Of a DNA stretch of 64,000 nucleotides, positions 56,444-64,000 are shown one piece after another. Position numbers and translations under genes: made by a program. The DNA lies in contig NZ_NFHD01000001.1 of assembly GCF_002159185.1 (NCBI RefSeq), forward strand, positions 62,001 to 126,000. The letters are read 5' to 3'. A model generated the notes under the pieces. It ran no database searches. It had not been told where the DNA came from and saw nothing but the letters and a program-made list of their open reading frames with translations. The DNA is from Gemmiger sp. An87 (GTDB lineage Bacteria; Bacillota; Clostridia; Oscillospirales; Ruminococcaceae). Positions within the stretch are counted from its first letter, which is position 1. Each line of letters opens with the position of its first letter.

Positions 56444-57489
56444 AATTCCATATCATCCTCAACAGCGAAATCATCCAGAAACGCTTCGTTATCCTGATCC
56501 TCGGTCAGCTTGATTTCCTGCGGCTCCGTTTTGCCCATCTGCATGGGAATCAGAACCGGCAGCAGATGATCTTGTAAAAAATTAAAATCTACGCATTGGT
56601 CAGTGAACATACCAACGGTATTCAGAAACGGGGTATCCAGCGGGGTACAGATCATCAGGTCGCCGCGCTCTTTCCCCATCTTCACAATAAAAGAGGCAAG
56701 ATTGACCGGATCGGGGTCCAGGCAGAACGCTTCATGCAGGCCGCCCTCCGCAGGGGCATACCCGATTAAAAAAGGATAGCCGCAAGCAGTATGGTTCTGT
56801 TTGGCTGCGCTGATAAGTTCAGGGGTGACAAACTTGGTGAGTTCTTCGGCAGCCTCATTCCTGACCGGCTTATCCAGAAGCCATTCTTTCAAACTTTCCG
56901 GCTTGACGATGCCACAGAAGTCATGTCGTTCCCAATGAATGTATTTGCCGGTCAACAGGCTTTCTGCATACACGGCCTGACCTCTGGCTCCATAAATACA
57001 TCCAAAACCGTTACGGGCATACCAGATGGAGTCGTCGGCAGTCATGTCCTTGCCCTTGCTGCTCACCCCAGGTTTGAGAACCAGAAATTGATTTTCGTAG
57101 TTGTACTGGCTACTTTCGGGGATGCAGTCATTTATGTCCAGAGGGCGATCCGACTGGCGGATCATTTTCTGATTCTTCACCATATCATCGGATACATAGA
57201 GAATCGGGAGTTGCAGAAAAGTAGCCAGGCCAATTTCGTCCTTCATTCCCTGAGAGATGGTGTCGCCCATTACCCAGAGTTCATCGCAGCGCTCCAGCAG
57301 TTCGTGACCCATTCGTAAGCCCTGTTCCCGCTGCTCCGGCACTGCGTCATTCAGATATTGCGTGAAAATCGTGTGCGGCGCCAAGGGAATCACGCCGCAG
57401 GATGCTGCATAAGCACAGTAGTCCTTTGCCTTTTCCATGTTCTTTTCCATATCTCCCCGCAAGGGGGAAGAAATATAGACCAGCCTCAA
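56440..57489 (-). CDS. DUF4406/DUF7768-like protein with C-terminal extension
   Basis: 349 residues. Residues 1-105 resemble nucleoside 2-deoxyribosyltransferase-like DUF4406 domains (YISSPLRGDMEKNMEKAKDY, CDELWVMGDTISQGMKDEIG). The rest contains YARNGFGCIYGARGQAVYAE and SLLTGKYIHWERHDF, not recognised. It ends AVEDDMEL, an acidic tail shared with other proteins here. TTG 57489. Possible role in modifying nucleotides or in antirestriction; inference only. Confidence 0.72.
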   Translation of the reverse strand: MRLVYISSPLRGDMEKNMEKAKDYCAYAASCGVIPLAPHTIFTQYLNDAVPEQREQGLRMGHELLERCDELWVMGDTISQGMKDEIGLATFLQLPILYVSDDMVKNQKMIRQSDRPLDINDCIPESSQYNYENQFLVLKPGVSSKGKDMTADDSIWYARNGFGCIYGARGQAVYAESLLTGKYIHWERHDFCGIVKPESLKEWLLDKPVRNEAAEELTKFVTPELISAAKQNHTACGYPFLIGYAPAEGGLHEAFCLDPDPVNLASFIVKMGKERGDLMICTPLDTPFLNTVGMFTDQCVDFNFLQDHLLPVLIPMQMGKTEPQEIKLTEDQDNEAFLDDFAVEDDMEL

Positions 57490-57599
57490 AGTAACACCTA
57501 CCTTTCCAAATTAAGCCCATCCACCCAACAGATGGACGGTGCAAAAGTCGATGAAAACTGCCCACCGGCGACAGAACATAGCCCGCAAACCTCTGAGTT

Positions 57600-58214
57600 T
57601 CAAATTTCCAGATCTTCCTCGTCCTCTAAATCACAGGCGCTTTCCACATCGGAACCGTAATCTGTGAACGGCAAAATGTGTTCTGTTCCGTTCTCAACAT
57701 TTTCCTCAGATTCATACAGCCCCATATCGGCAAATTCATTGTCGGAAACAAGAGTGCTGTCAACGGTACGGAACATCAGCGGCATATAGTTACTGTCCTC
57801 GTAATACAGAAACTCATTGGTCGCATACGCCAGTTTTGCAATATCGCCGCCGTGAAAAATGAAGTACGGAATAGTTCGTTTCCCGCTGATAGCCGGATAT
57901 TTTTTGAGTTCATCGAAAAACTCTTGAAGCTCTGGACAGACATAATGAACGGTCAGCTTGCCGGTTTCATTGCGGGAAATGCGTCCGATCACATCTTTCA
58001 ACGCATGATCGGCAGTCAGTTGATAGCCAGCCCAGGCTACGGCTGTAATTTGGAACGGCGAAACAGCGCCGTCCGTTTCCTTATAAACCTGCGTGTTATC
58101 AAAGTCGTACCGGAGCCATTGACACTCCATATCATCATCCGCCTCTTGGCGCGGCGAAATGTCTGCTTCGATGATGAAGTGACTTCCTTCCAGGTCGAAG
58201 TCCAGGATTTTCAT
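57600..58214 (-). CDS. ICE protein, unknown (204 aa)
   Basis: Soluble. LDFDLEGSHFIIEADISPRQ at the start, AVAWAGYQLTADHALKDVIG, then IPYFIFHGGDIAKLAYATNE. C-terminal 25 residues strongly acidic, ending LEDEEDLEI. ATG 58214 with AGGAGTTTTCA. First of a block of five small genes between the ATPase and virD4. The 110 bp after it hold no gene. Confidence 0.7.
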   Translation of the reverse strand: MKILDFDLEGSHFIIEADISPRQEADDDMECQWLRYDFDNTQVYKETDGAVSPFQITAVAWAGYQLTADHALKDVIGRISRNETGKLTVHYVCPELQEFFDELKKYPAISGKRTIPYFIFHGGDIAKLAYATNEFLYYEDSNYMPLMFRTVDSTLVSDNEFADMGLYESEENVENGTEHILPFTDYGSDVESACDLEDEEDLEI

Positions 58215-58223
58215 TGAAAACTC

Positions 58224-58592
58224 CTATCTTTCCAAGTCCAGCCCGTCCAGCTCATAGTCTGAAACAGGCGGTTCAAAGGCCGTATCATAGGCCACATCAT
58301 CGAGCTGCCGGATTGCGTCCAGACGGGCCACCGCCTGCGGATCGGTGACAAGTTCCTGTTCCAGCAGGGCGTCCGCAACGATAGCGTTGGAAACCGGGTC
58401 GGTAAAACAAAGGCTTTCACCGTCCTGTGCAGCCTGTTCCACCACAGATTCCGGCAGAATTTCCTCGGCAACAGCCTTCGGCACTTCCAGCCCACGTTTC
58501 TTTGTGCCGACAATCTCATAAATGCCCACGGCAATCTCCCCGCAGGTGATGATATTTCCCCAAATATCGGGATTCGGGCGTCCATCACGCAT
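58224..58592 (-). CDS. ICE protein, unknown (122 aa)
   Basis: DGRPNPDIWGNIITCGEIAV at the start, LCFTDPVSNAIVADALLEQE in the middle, ends ELDGLDLER. Acidic and soluble. ATG 58592 has GGAGG 8 bp upstream and overlaps the previous gene by 8 bp; the longer reading from 58616 is rejected. Confidence 0.7.
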   Translation of the reverse strand: MRDGRPNPDIWGNIITCGEIAVGIYEIVGTKKRGLEVPKAVAEEILPESVVEQAAQDGESLCFTDPVSNAIVADALLEQELVTDPQAVARLDAIRQLDDVAYDTAFEPPVSDYELDGLDLER

Positions 58593-58869
58593 ACTTTGTC
58601 CCTCCATCTTCCTCATAAGGCATATAGGCTATGACGGTGAGGTAATCCGTACCCATGCGCCGCAAAAGAGCATCCTGATGTTCCATGACTTGATCGACGA
58701 TATGCTCCGGGCAGTATTTCATCAGGTCAGCTACATATTGCCCCACCTCCAAGCCAATGGGATGCGCCAGGTATTCTTCGTCCGTCATGCCCTCAAGCTG
58801 CTGGTTCAGCCCGTATTTATACATCAGGAAACGGGCGATAGCGATGGTCTGATTCCTCTTGCTGCTCAT
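58585..58869 (-). CDS. ICE protein, unknown (94 aa)
   Basis: MSSKRNQTIAIARFLMYKYG, EEYLAHPIGLEVGQYVADLM. Helical and soluble, without the acidic tail. It is 5 bp after the 58,875 gene and overlaps the next gene by 8 bp, so part of the same translation-coupled block. Confidence 0.7.
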   Translation of the reverse strand: MSSKRNQTIAIARFLMYKYGLNQQLEGMTDEEYLAHPIGLEVGQYVADLMKYCPEHIVDQVMEHQDALLRRMGTDYLTVIAYMPYEEDGGTKYA

Positions 58870-58874
58870 TCTTG

Positions 58875-59558
58875 CTATCCTCCAATCTCCATTTCTTCCT
58901 GCTGGCCGAACTCCATATCAAAGTCAAACTCCATTTCCTGCTCCCGCAGCTCGGGGATAATGTCCTCGATTTTGTCAAGAATCCGTTCCACAGATTCACG
59001 GGCCTCGTTGGAAACATCCTGATCGAGTATGCTCATCTTAACCAAGCCCGCATGAAGAACCCGGAGTTCTTCTTCGGTGAACAGCGCACGTTCATCCACC
59101 AAACCGCTCCGTTTGGCGAAATCCTGTCCTGCAAATTCCTTGTTGTAAAAAATCTGGCGGGCCATCATTTCGCCGGAATCCGGGGCGGTGCGGTAGGTGG
59201 AGAACACATAGCCAAACAGATGATGCTCCTTGCAGGCGAGAGTCACGCCATTGTATTCTGCCAGCTTATAAGAGCCATTGGGAAGTTTCTCATTGGCGTC
59301 AGTATAAGGACAGTCGCGGCAGATACCCGCTTTGTTCGCCGTGTCCTGGGCCGTATCGTTGATAAGGCGAATGAGTTTGTCCTTGACTGTGACAAAGGGG
59401 TTCTGGATCACCGTATCGGCTTTGGAGAAATAGGCCACAAGCTGGTTCTTGAAATAAATATCAGCGATGTAATCGGAAGATTGGGACCGCTTCACATCAA
59501 AGCCGCGCCGGGCAAGCTGTTCAAAGAACAGCCTGTAAAAATCGGTTTTATTTCGCAA
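58875..59558 (-). CDS. ICE protein, unknown (227 aa)
   Basis: KTDFYRLFFEQLARRGFDVK, YIADIYFKNQLVAYFSKADT; a Cys pair in AGICRDCPYTD and a later Cys-His in TLACKEHHLFGYV could bind zinc. The last 35 residues are acidic (EMEFDFDMEFGQQEEMEIGG). Overlaps the previous gene by 11 bp. Function unknown. Confidence 0.7.
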   Translation of the reverse strand: MRNKTDFYRLFFEQLARRGFDVKRSQSSDYIADIYFKNQLVAYFSKADTVIQNPFVTVKDKLIRLINDTAQDTANKAGICRDCPYTDANEKLPNGSYKLAEYNGVTLACKEHHLFGYVFSTYRTAPDSGEMMARQIFYNKEFAGQDFAKRSGLVDERALFTEEELRVLHAGLVKMSILDQDVSNEARESVERILDKIEDIIPELREQEMEFDFDMEFGQQEEMEIGG

Positions 59559-59898
59559 TCGGTTTCCTCCTTTCCTGATAACCTTTTCGCTTCATTACAT
59601 CTTTGAGAACTTCAACGAAAGCAAAAATGCGCTCTGCCGCCGCCTGATTTTTGGGGTAAACCGCAGGCAGCGGAGGGCGCCGCTGTTTTTTCAGATCGTA
59701 CCATAGACAGCCGCCGTCCCTTCGTTCAGGGAACATACAGGACGGGACAGAGGTGCGCAGGGTATAAGGGCAGTTATGGCAGGGGTGTCCTTTGGGGTAT
59801 TCATATTGGTGAACCGTCAAATGAGCAATGCCATACGAACCGCTCGGAATCGACACCGGCACACCATTTTGCTTATAGGAAGTGTTCGCTGTTCTCAT
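59548..59898 (-). CDS. Cysteine-rich ICE protein, unknown (116 aa)
   Basis: GIAHLTVHQYEYPKGHPCHN, CPYTLRTSVPSCMFPERRDG and GCLWYDLKKQRR give four Cys plus His, probably a zinc or Fe-S site. It overlaps the next gene by 11 bp. ATG 59898 with AAAGGAGAAAGG. First gene after the ATPase terminator. Confidence 0.7.
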   Translation of the reverse strand: MRTANTSYKQNGVPVSIPSGSYGIAHLTVHQYEYPKGHPCHNCPYTLRTSVPSCMFPERRDGGCLWYDLKKQRRPPLPAVYPKNQAAAERIFAFVEVLKDVMKRKGYQERRKPIAK

Positions 59899-59962
59899 CC
59901 TTTCTCCTTTCTGGAACCGGGTGGCCGGTCACTTTTTTGTTTTTCATAATCATCTGAAAATA

Positions 59963-59990
59963 GAAAAAGCAGCCCCGCAGGACTGCTTTC
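59963..59990 (-). terminator. Terminator after the DUF4143 ATPase gene
   Basis: On the minus strand AAAGCAG and CTGCTTT with a 10-nt loop, followed by TTCTATTTT. It lies 110 bp after the stop codon. Confidence 0.65.
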
Positions 59991-60007
59991 TGTATGGCAA
60001 TATCAAT

Positions 60008-60057
60008 TTTTTCAAGGGACTTTTCTTCCAAAGTCACAACTTTTTCAAGGGACTTTT
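60008..60057. repeat. 17-bp direct repeat
   Basis: TTTTTCAAGGGACTTTT occurs at 60008-60024 and 60041-60057, perfect copies exactly 33 bp apart. It lies in the 3' untranslated region of the ATPase gene. Spacing that is a multiple of three suggests a former coding repeat or a protein-binding pair. Confidence 0.65.
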
Positions 60058-60103
60058 TCCGGCAGACAGTAGATTTTCATTGAGTTTCATCTGGTGTTCG
60101 ATG

Positions 60104-61315
60104 TCAATACTCCGCACTGAGCAGGAAATCCGCTATGTGCATTGTCTTGATTCCCTCATAGTTCCCACCGGCAAATTCGTCTGTTGTGAGAACAAATTTG
60201 GGGTAATTATCCGGTATTTCAAGCAGGCGGCTATATTCTCTCTTTTCTGTCTTTTCCGAGTTGATCTCCTGCGTCACCTGAACATAGATTTTTTCGTTTT
60301 GTCTGACTGCTACAAAATCAATCTCGCTATCTCCGGTTTTCCCCACATTGACAGTATATCCCCGTCGGCAGAGTTCCAAATATACGATATTTTCAAGGCT
60401 GGAAGCAACGCTGTCTGCGTTATAGCCGAGAACACTGTATCGCAAGGCAACATCGGCCAGATAGAATTTTTCCTGCGTTTTCAGGATTTCCTTCCCCTGC
60501 AAGTCATATCTGGAACAGCGGTGAAGCAGATATGCCTTTTCCAGCTTTTCCAAATAGCTGTAAACCGTTTCGTTGTCGAGGGATCGCCGTTCTGCTTTCA
60601 GGTAATCTGCAATGGACTTGGCGGAAAAGGTGTTGCCGACATTATTAAATGTGTATTTTACGACACGCTCCAACTGGTCGATCTTCCGAACCTGATTTCG
60701 CTTTACAATATCCGAGAAGATCGTGGAATTGTATATATCCCGGACAATCGTGTAGATTTCATCCTGAGAATACGCCTGCAAATGCGTTGCCGGAAATCCT
60801 CCCAGGCGAACATAATTGGCAAGTTCTGCTTTCGGCTCCCCAACATTGGCGAATTTGCTTTTGAACATCAGATATTCGCCAAAAGACAGGGTAAAAATGC
60901 GGAAGGAAATGTATCGGCCAGTAAGATAGGTCGCTATTTCAGAGGACATCATTCTGGAGTTGGAGCCTGTAATATACAAGTCAACATCAAAATCGGATGC
61001 CAGTGAGTTTACGACCTTTTCCCAGCCTTTGATTTCCTGAACCTCGTCCAGAAACAGATAAGTCCTTCCTGTGGAGGAAAGCTGATCCTTCAATAGCGTG
61101 TAGATCTGCTTTGCCGTCATATCCTCATATTCCATAGAATCAAAACGACAGCTTATAATGCGATCTTCCGGGATGTTTCGTTCCGTTTTCAGCCTTTCCA
61201 TAATCATTTTCAGTATGGTAGATTTTCCGCAGCGGCGCACCCCTGTAAGGATTTTAACAAAAGGAGTATCTACATAGGCCATAATCTTATCCACATATAA
61301 CGGTCTTTCAATCAT
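60104..61315 (-). CDS. AAA ATPase with DUF4143 domain
   Basis: 403 residues: Walker A GVRRCGKSTILKMI near residue 27, Walker B YLFLDEVQEIKGW, sensor YITGSNSRMM, then the C-terminal DUF4143 domain (RKIDQLERVVKYTFNNVGN, DFVAVRQNEKIYVQVTQEI with a PD-(D/E)xK-like arrangement). Common orphan ATPase in Firmicutes and archaea; role unknown, possibly defence or DNA repair. ATG 61315 with GGAGG 8 bp upstream. It has its own promoter and terminator, so it looks like cargo within the transfer region. Confidence 0.88.
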   Translation of the reverse strand: MIERPLYVDKIMAYVDTPFVKILTGVRRCGKSTILKMIMERLKTERNIPEDRIISCRFDSMEYEDMTAKQIYTLLKDQLSSTGRTYLFLDEVQEIKGWEKVVNSLASDFDVDLYITGSNSRMMSSEIATYLTGRYISFRIFTLSFGEYLMFKSKFANVGEPKAELANYVRLGGFPATHLQAYSQDEIYTIVRDIYNSTIFSDIVKRNQVRKIDQLERVVKYTFNNVGNTFSAKSIADYLKAERRSLDNETVYSYLEKLEKAYLLHRCSRYDLQGKEILKTQEKFYLADVALRYSVLGYNADSVASSLENIVYLELCRRGYTVNVGKTGDSEIDFVAVRQNEKIYVQVTQEINSEKTEKREYSRLLEIPDNYPKFVLTTDEFAGGNYEGIKTMHIADFLLSAEY

Positions 61316-61338
61316 CGTGACCACCTCCATTCGCTATT

Positions 61339-61367
61339 ATTATACCGCAAAACGCACAGGTGGTCAA
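61339..61367 (-). promoter_or_regulatory. Promoter of the DUF4143 ATPase gene
   Basis: TTGACC (61362-61367), 17-bp spacer, TATAAT (61339-61344), close to consensus and 24 bp before the start codon. Confidence 0.82.
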
Positions 61368-61424
61368 TCAGTCTTGCGGTTTATAATCGCAAAACTTTTC
61401 GATAATACATTTATTTGCGGATTG

Positions 61425-62660
61425 CTATGGTTCCACCCCCTTGTCCTTATGCCGCAGATACCACTCTTTTCGGGCCGCCTTTGACAGTTCGGTACTCATG
61501 GCCTTTTGCCGGTCGTCGTATTCCATGTCAAAACTCATAGCAGCCTGCTCCAGCGCTATTAGAATTTCGCAAATCATCTGTTCGGTGAAGTAGGCTTTGC
61601 GGGCCTCTGTATATTCAAAAGACTGGACCTCACGGTCTTTGCACAGCATGGTGCGGATCACATCGAGAATTTTATTGGCAATCAGCTTATCGGCCTCCGC
61701 CACAGCCTTTTCCTGCTGTTCTTTGATGTGCGCCGGGTCGGTGTCATAGAGCATGGCAAGGCGGGTTTTGCTCTCCACATAGTCCTGTACCAAATTGCGG
61801 ATGTACTCGTTGTTTTCCTTCAAGAAGGCAACAAAGGCATCTAATTCGGCCTTCAAATCCTCTGGAAGCAATTTGTAATACAGCCGCCCCTTTTTCGGCA
61901 TTTTCTCCTTCAGCGCGAACAGGCGCGAGAGAAAGGGGGCGATCTTCATTGCACCAACAACGCTGTCCAAAGGGGAAGTCCCCAGTTCATCATCCGTGAT
62001 TCGCCCAAACGCTTCACGCAGGCGGCGATATTCCTGCGGGTGAAGCTGTTCCATATACTTCTCAAACTCGTCGATCATTTCGTCTGTGATGGCCGACAGG
62101 TGTTCCTTGGCCTGCTGTTTGTCCTCGCAATATGCCTTGATGCGCTCGGCAAAGGTATCCCGAATGAGCTGCTTACGGATTTTATCCGGGATGCTTGGAT
62201 GGACAAAAGGGACCATTGTTCGCTGATGTTTATTCCAAAACACCACATGGATGTGAGGATGACCTTTTTCGTTATGGTGGGCAGCCACCCATTGCAAATC
62301 CTGCACCCTGATTCCATTGAACTTTGCAAGGGTCAAAATGTGGCGGTCAATATAGTCCTCCCACGCTTTGTGATCGGACAGCCCCAATTCGGCAGCCGTT
62401 TCCGGCGAAAAGGAAATAATTCCCCGATACATATTGACACGGCGATAGGACAGCTCCCGAACCAGGCGGGCGGCTTCCTGCCAAGTGTCAAACTCTTTGA
62501 CCGCCCCCGGCTCCAGCTTGCCAAACAGTCCGTGGCGCATCCCCTCATTCTTCACGGCACCGGGACGAGTTGCAATGTAACCGATATGTGCATAGTTGCC
62601 TTTGGGAGTTTTCTTATAGTTGGGGTGCCGGTGGCGCTGCTTATAAATCAGAATCGACAC
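61425..62660 (-). CDS. MobP-type relaxase
   Basis: 411 residues. HxH metal site in VAAHHNEKGHPHIHVVFW near residue 155 and ELSYRRVNMYRGIISFSPET with a candidate catalytic Tyr, then a long helical C-terminus. It matches the MobP3-type relaxases of Firmicutes ICEs (recalled). It nicks the element at oriT and leads the strand through VirD4. GTG 62660 has AAGGAGG 5 bp upstream. Overlaps the RHH accessory gene by 20 bp. Confidence 0.9.
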   Translation of the reverse strand: MSILIYKQRHRHPNYKKTPKGNYAHIGYIATRPGAVKNEGMRHGLFGKLEPGAVKEFDTWQEAARLVRELSYRRVNMYRGIISFSPETAAELGLSDHKAWEDYIDRHILTLAKFNGIRVQDLQWVAAHHNEKGHPHIHVVFWNKHQRTMVPFVHPSIPDKIRKQLIRDTFAERIKAYCEDKQQAKEHLSAITDEMIDEFEKYMEQLHPQEYRRLREAFGRITDDELGTSPLDSVVGAMKIAPFLSRLFALKEKMPKKGRLYYKLLPEDLKAELDAFVAFLKENNEYIRNLVQDYVESKTRLAMLYDTDPAHIKEQQEKAVAEADKLIANKILDVIRTMLCKDREVQSFEYTEARKAYFTEQMICEILIALEQAAMSFDMEYDDRQKAMSTELSKAARKEWYLRHKDKGVEP

Positions 62661-63123
62661 GGGAACCTCCTTGTACGGCATGGATGGCTTTCTGCATTTC
62701 CTCGTCATCCATAAAAGTACGCAGCGCATCCGCGTTTTTCTGATTGGCAAATGCCAATGCCCGCTTTCGGGCCGCCGACTCAATTTTTTCAAAAGACGAA
62801 TAGCGATCTTGGTCAATGAGGTCTGCGATAATGGCAATGTTGGCATAATAGCCCGCAGCCGATATGATCGTCAGGCGGTTTATCAGTCCGGCCAACCGAT
62901 TTCCCAGGGCTTTGAGCTGCCCGCTGAGTTCCTGCCGGATGACCCCGTTTATCATGTCAATATTTTCGGCGGTGGTTTCCAAATCCAGATATTCGTCAAT
63001 CGCCCTGCGCACTTCTTTGGAAAAGTCCGTCCCGTTCCTGGCCGCCAGCTTATTGAGCGCCCGAATGGTATCCTCCGGCAGATGGAGCGTCTTGCGCTCT
63101 GTTTTTATGGGCGATTCCTTCAA
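62641..63123 (-). CDS. Relaxosome accessory protein, ribbon-helix-helix
   Basis: 160 residues: RKTLHLPEDTIRALNKLAAR, TDFSKEVRRAIDEYLDLE is an N-terminal RHH DNA-binding fold; the rest is helical as in MobC-like proteins (ELSGQLKALGNRLAGLINRL). It should bind oriT and help the relaxase. TTG 63123 with GGGAGG 7 bp upstream. The oriT region lies directly upstream. Confidence 0.82.
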   Translation of the reverse strand: MKESPIKTERKTLHLPEDTIRALNKLAARNGTDFSKEVRRAIDEYLDLETTAENIDMINGVIRQELSGQLKALGNRLAGLINRLTIISAAGYYANIAIIADLIDQDRYSSFEKIESAARKRALAFANQKNADALRTFMDDEEMQKAIHAVQGGSRVDSDL

Positions 63124-63465
63124 ATCAATCCTCCCTTCCAGCAGAAAAGGCGCCGGTTCATCCGGCGCTCTGACAAAATGCTTTTCACATTCTAACCATT
63201 CTAACGCAGAGGATGGTTAGAATCGGTGGGTAGAACGGATACAAAGTGCGGTATGACAAAAATCACACCAGAATCAAAAAATCATACTCTTTGAAATCCT
63301 CAAAACCCCGTTGAAAGCACGGCTTTCAAGCTGTCAGCCCGCCGTCAGGTATGACGGCTATTCCTGCCTTAACCGAGAACCGCAGGGCATGGCCTGCGGA
63401 TTCCGGTTGCGGGGCGCCCCCGCAGGGGGGCGGGCAGGTACAGATGAAAAGAAAAGTGCGGGCTG
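63124..63465. other. Candidate origin of transfer (oriT) region
   Basis: 342 bp without a gene, rich in dyads: GCGCCGG/CCGGCGC (about 63,150-63,170); ATTCTAACCAT...ATGGTTAGAAT, 11-bp perfect arms (about 63,190-63,225); GCCGTCA-GGTA-TGACGGC (about 63,340-63,357); CCGCAGG...CCTGCGG (about 63,381-63,400). Position next to the relaxase and RHH genes is typical for oriT. The nick site cannot be chosen from sequence alone. Confidence 0.55.
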
Positions 63466-63990
63466 TCACAGTTCAAAGTCATCTTCCAGATCTTCTTGGG
63501 CGGGCGCCCACTCGGTAAAAATCTCCGCCATGATTTCGTCCTTTGTTCCTCGGACAGAGCAGCCCTCATTGGCGTAGTCCTCCAGATTGGAGAGCCGTTC
63601 AGGGATACGGTAGAACGCAAACTGCCGTCCCGGTGTCTGAATGAACAGCCGCATTTCATACCCGTCCTTCGGGTTCATTGCGTCCATCAGTTCATCCAGG
63701 GTTCCAACCCGTTCGCAGGCTTCCCGCAGGATGGAGTGCAGCATATCTTTGGGGATCTCCGCAGACCAGAGAGAGTAATCGTCTTTCCCGTGACAGGTGA
63801 TGGTCTGGACTTTTGCAAAGGCAATCCGGTCGATCTTCTCCAGCGCAGAGTTCAAAATTGCCTCGGCCTCCGGCGGATGGTGGCCGCAGAGTTCCATATC
63901 CACCACAGTCCCCACGGCTTCCGCCTCTTGTTCGGTCAGAACGATGTCCACTTTTTTCTGTTCATAGGTATTTCCACGGCCATTGAGCAT
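63466..63990 (-). CDS. ICE protein, unknown (at least 174 aa)
   Basis: KVDIVLTEQEAEAVGTVVDM, LCGHHPPEAEAILNSALEKI, DYSLWSAEIPKDMLHSILRE. Soluble, acidic, ending PAQEDLEDDFEL. The first ATG in the window (63990) has no RBS and the frame is open to the window edge, so the true start may lie upstream. Function unknown; the acidic tail links it to the block at 56,440-59,558. Confidence 0.65.
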   Translation of the reverse strand: MLNGRGNTYEQKKVDIVLTEQEAEAVGTVVDMELCGHHPPEAEAILNSALEKIDRIAFAKVQTITCHGKDDYSLWSAEIPKDMLHSILREACERVGTLDELMDAMNPKDGYEMRLFIQTPGRQFAFYRIPERLSNLEDYANEGCSVRGTKDEIMAEIFTEWAPAQEDLEDDFEL

Positions 63991-64000
63991 CAGGGAACAT

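Larger units (their letters stand above)
12526..64000. mobile_element. Integrative and conjugative element, left part (right end outside window)
   Basis: From the tRNA-Ser on, base composition drops and the genes become those of a conjugative element: integrase, excisionase, MobP-type relaxase, VirB4, VirD4, PrgI, TrbL/VirB6-like, VirB2-like pilin, plus many families found mainly on Firmicutes ICEs. A set of Tad/Flp pilus genes is interleaved. At least 51.5 kb long; no rRNA or housekeeping gene interrupts it. Confidence 0.92.

Noticed and set aside
12526-64000. Prophage
   Set aside because: No capsid, terminase, portal or tail genes; relaxase and conjugation genes are present instead.
1-64000. 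CRISPR array
   Set aside because: No regularly spaced repeats of 25-40 bp with unique spacers were seen; the 17-bp and 11-bp repeats occur only two or three times.

Overview
The window joins two pieces of DNA. Bases 1 to about 12,525 are GC-rich bacterial chromosome, with codons dominated by CTG, GCC, CGG and GGC. Bases 12,526 to 64,000 are the left part of a lower-GC integrative and conjugative element (ICE) inserted next to a tRNA-Ser(CGA) gene. AGGAGG ribosome binding sites, SpoVG, YtrA-type GntR regulators, DUF4367 anti-sigma and Firmicutes-type ICE families suggest a gut Clostridia host (Oscillospiraceae-like). This is inference from gene content; no marker gene for taxonomy lies in the window.

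Chromosome (1-11,880): an alpha/beta hydrolase and an anion permease diverge from a LysR regulator with a DNA-binding-only LysR-like partner. Next come a glutamate-synthase-small-subunit-like oxidoreductase, a galactarate dehydratase-like enzyme, an aldo/keto reductase, a lipoprotein esterase, adenosine deaminase, CorA and an M24 aminopeptidase. The first block fits uptake and breakdown of a sugar acid. Between 11,900 and 12,525 lie a promoter with a tRNA-Ser gene cut off at its anticodon loop, two imperfect copies of a ~160 bp sequence, and the intact tRNA-Ser.

ICE left end (12,526-26,850): tyrosine integrase, excisionase and MazF-type toxin; a sigma-region-4 protein whose RBS lies in a hairpin; two almost identical winged-helix genes bracketing a GntR/ABC cassette; then a two-component system with two ABC transporters, probably for antimicrobial peptide defence; then a SLOG protein divergent from an XRE regulator. 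Cargo (26,850-32,450) is AT-rich: an ECF sigma/anti-sigma pair, three secreted proteins with repeated leader sequences, and small genes of unknown role.

Conjugation block (32,498-63,990, all minus strand): the genes of two machines are interleaved. One is a type IV secretion system (VirB4 with its N-terminal domain on a separate gene, VirD4 split the same way, PrgI/VirB3-like, VirB6/TrbL-like, a VirB2-like pilin, a C39-like peptidase, MobP-type relaxase and RHH accessory protein). The other is a Tad/Flp-type pilus assembly set (CpaB, CpaE, CpaF, TadB, TadC, TadE-like pseudopilins, prepilin peptidase). A PP-loop (PAPS-reductase family) gene sits between the two virB4 pieces, and a C5 DNA methyltransferase and SpoVG are in the same operon. 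Several unrelated small proteins of this block end in a similar acidic tail, which I regard as the most interesting unexplained pattern. The right end of the element is outside the window. Family names such as DUF numbers are recalled from sequence resemblance and were not confirmed by a search.
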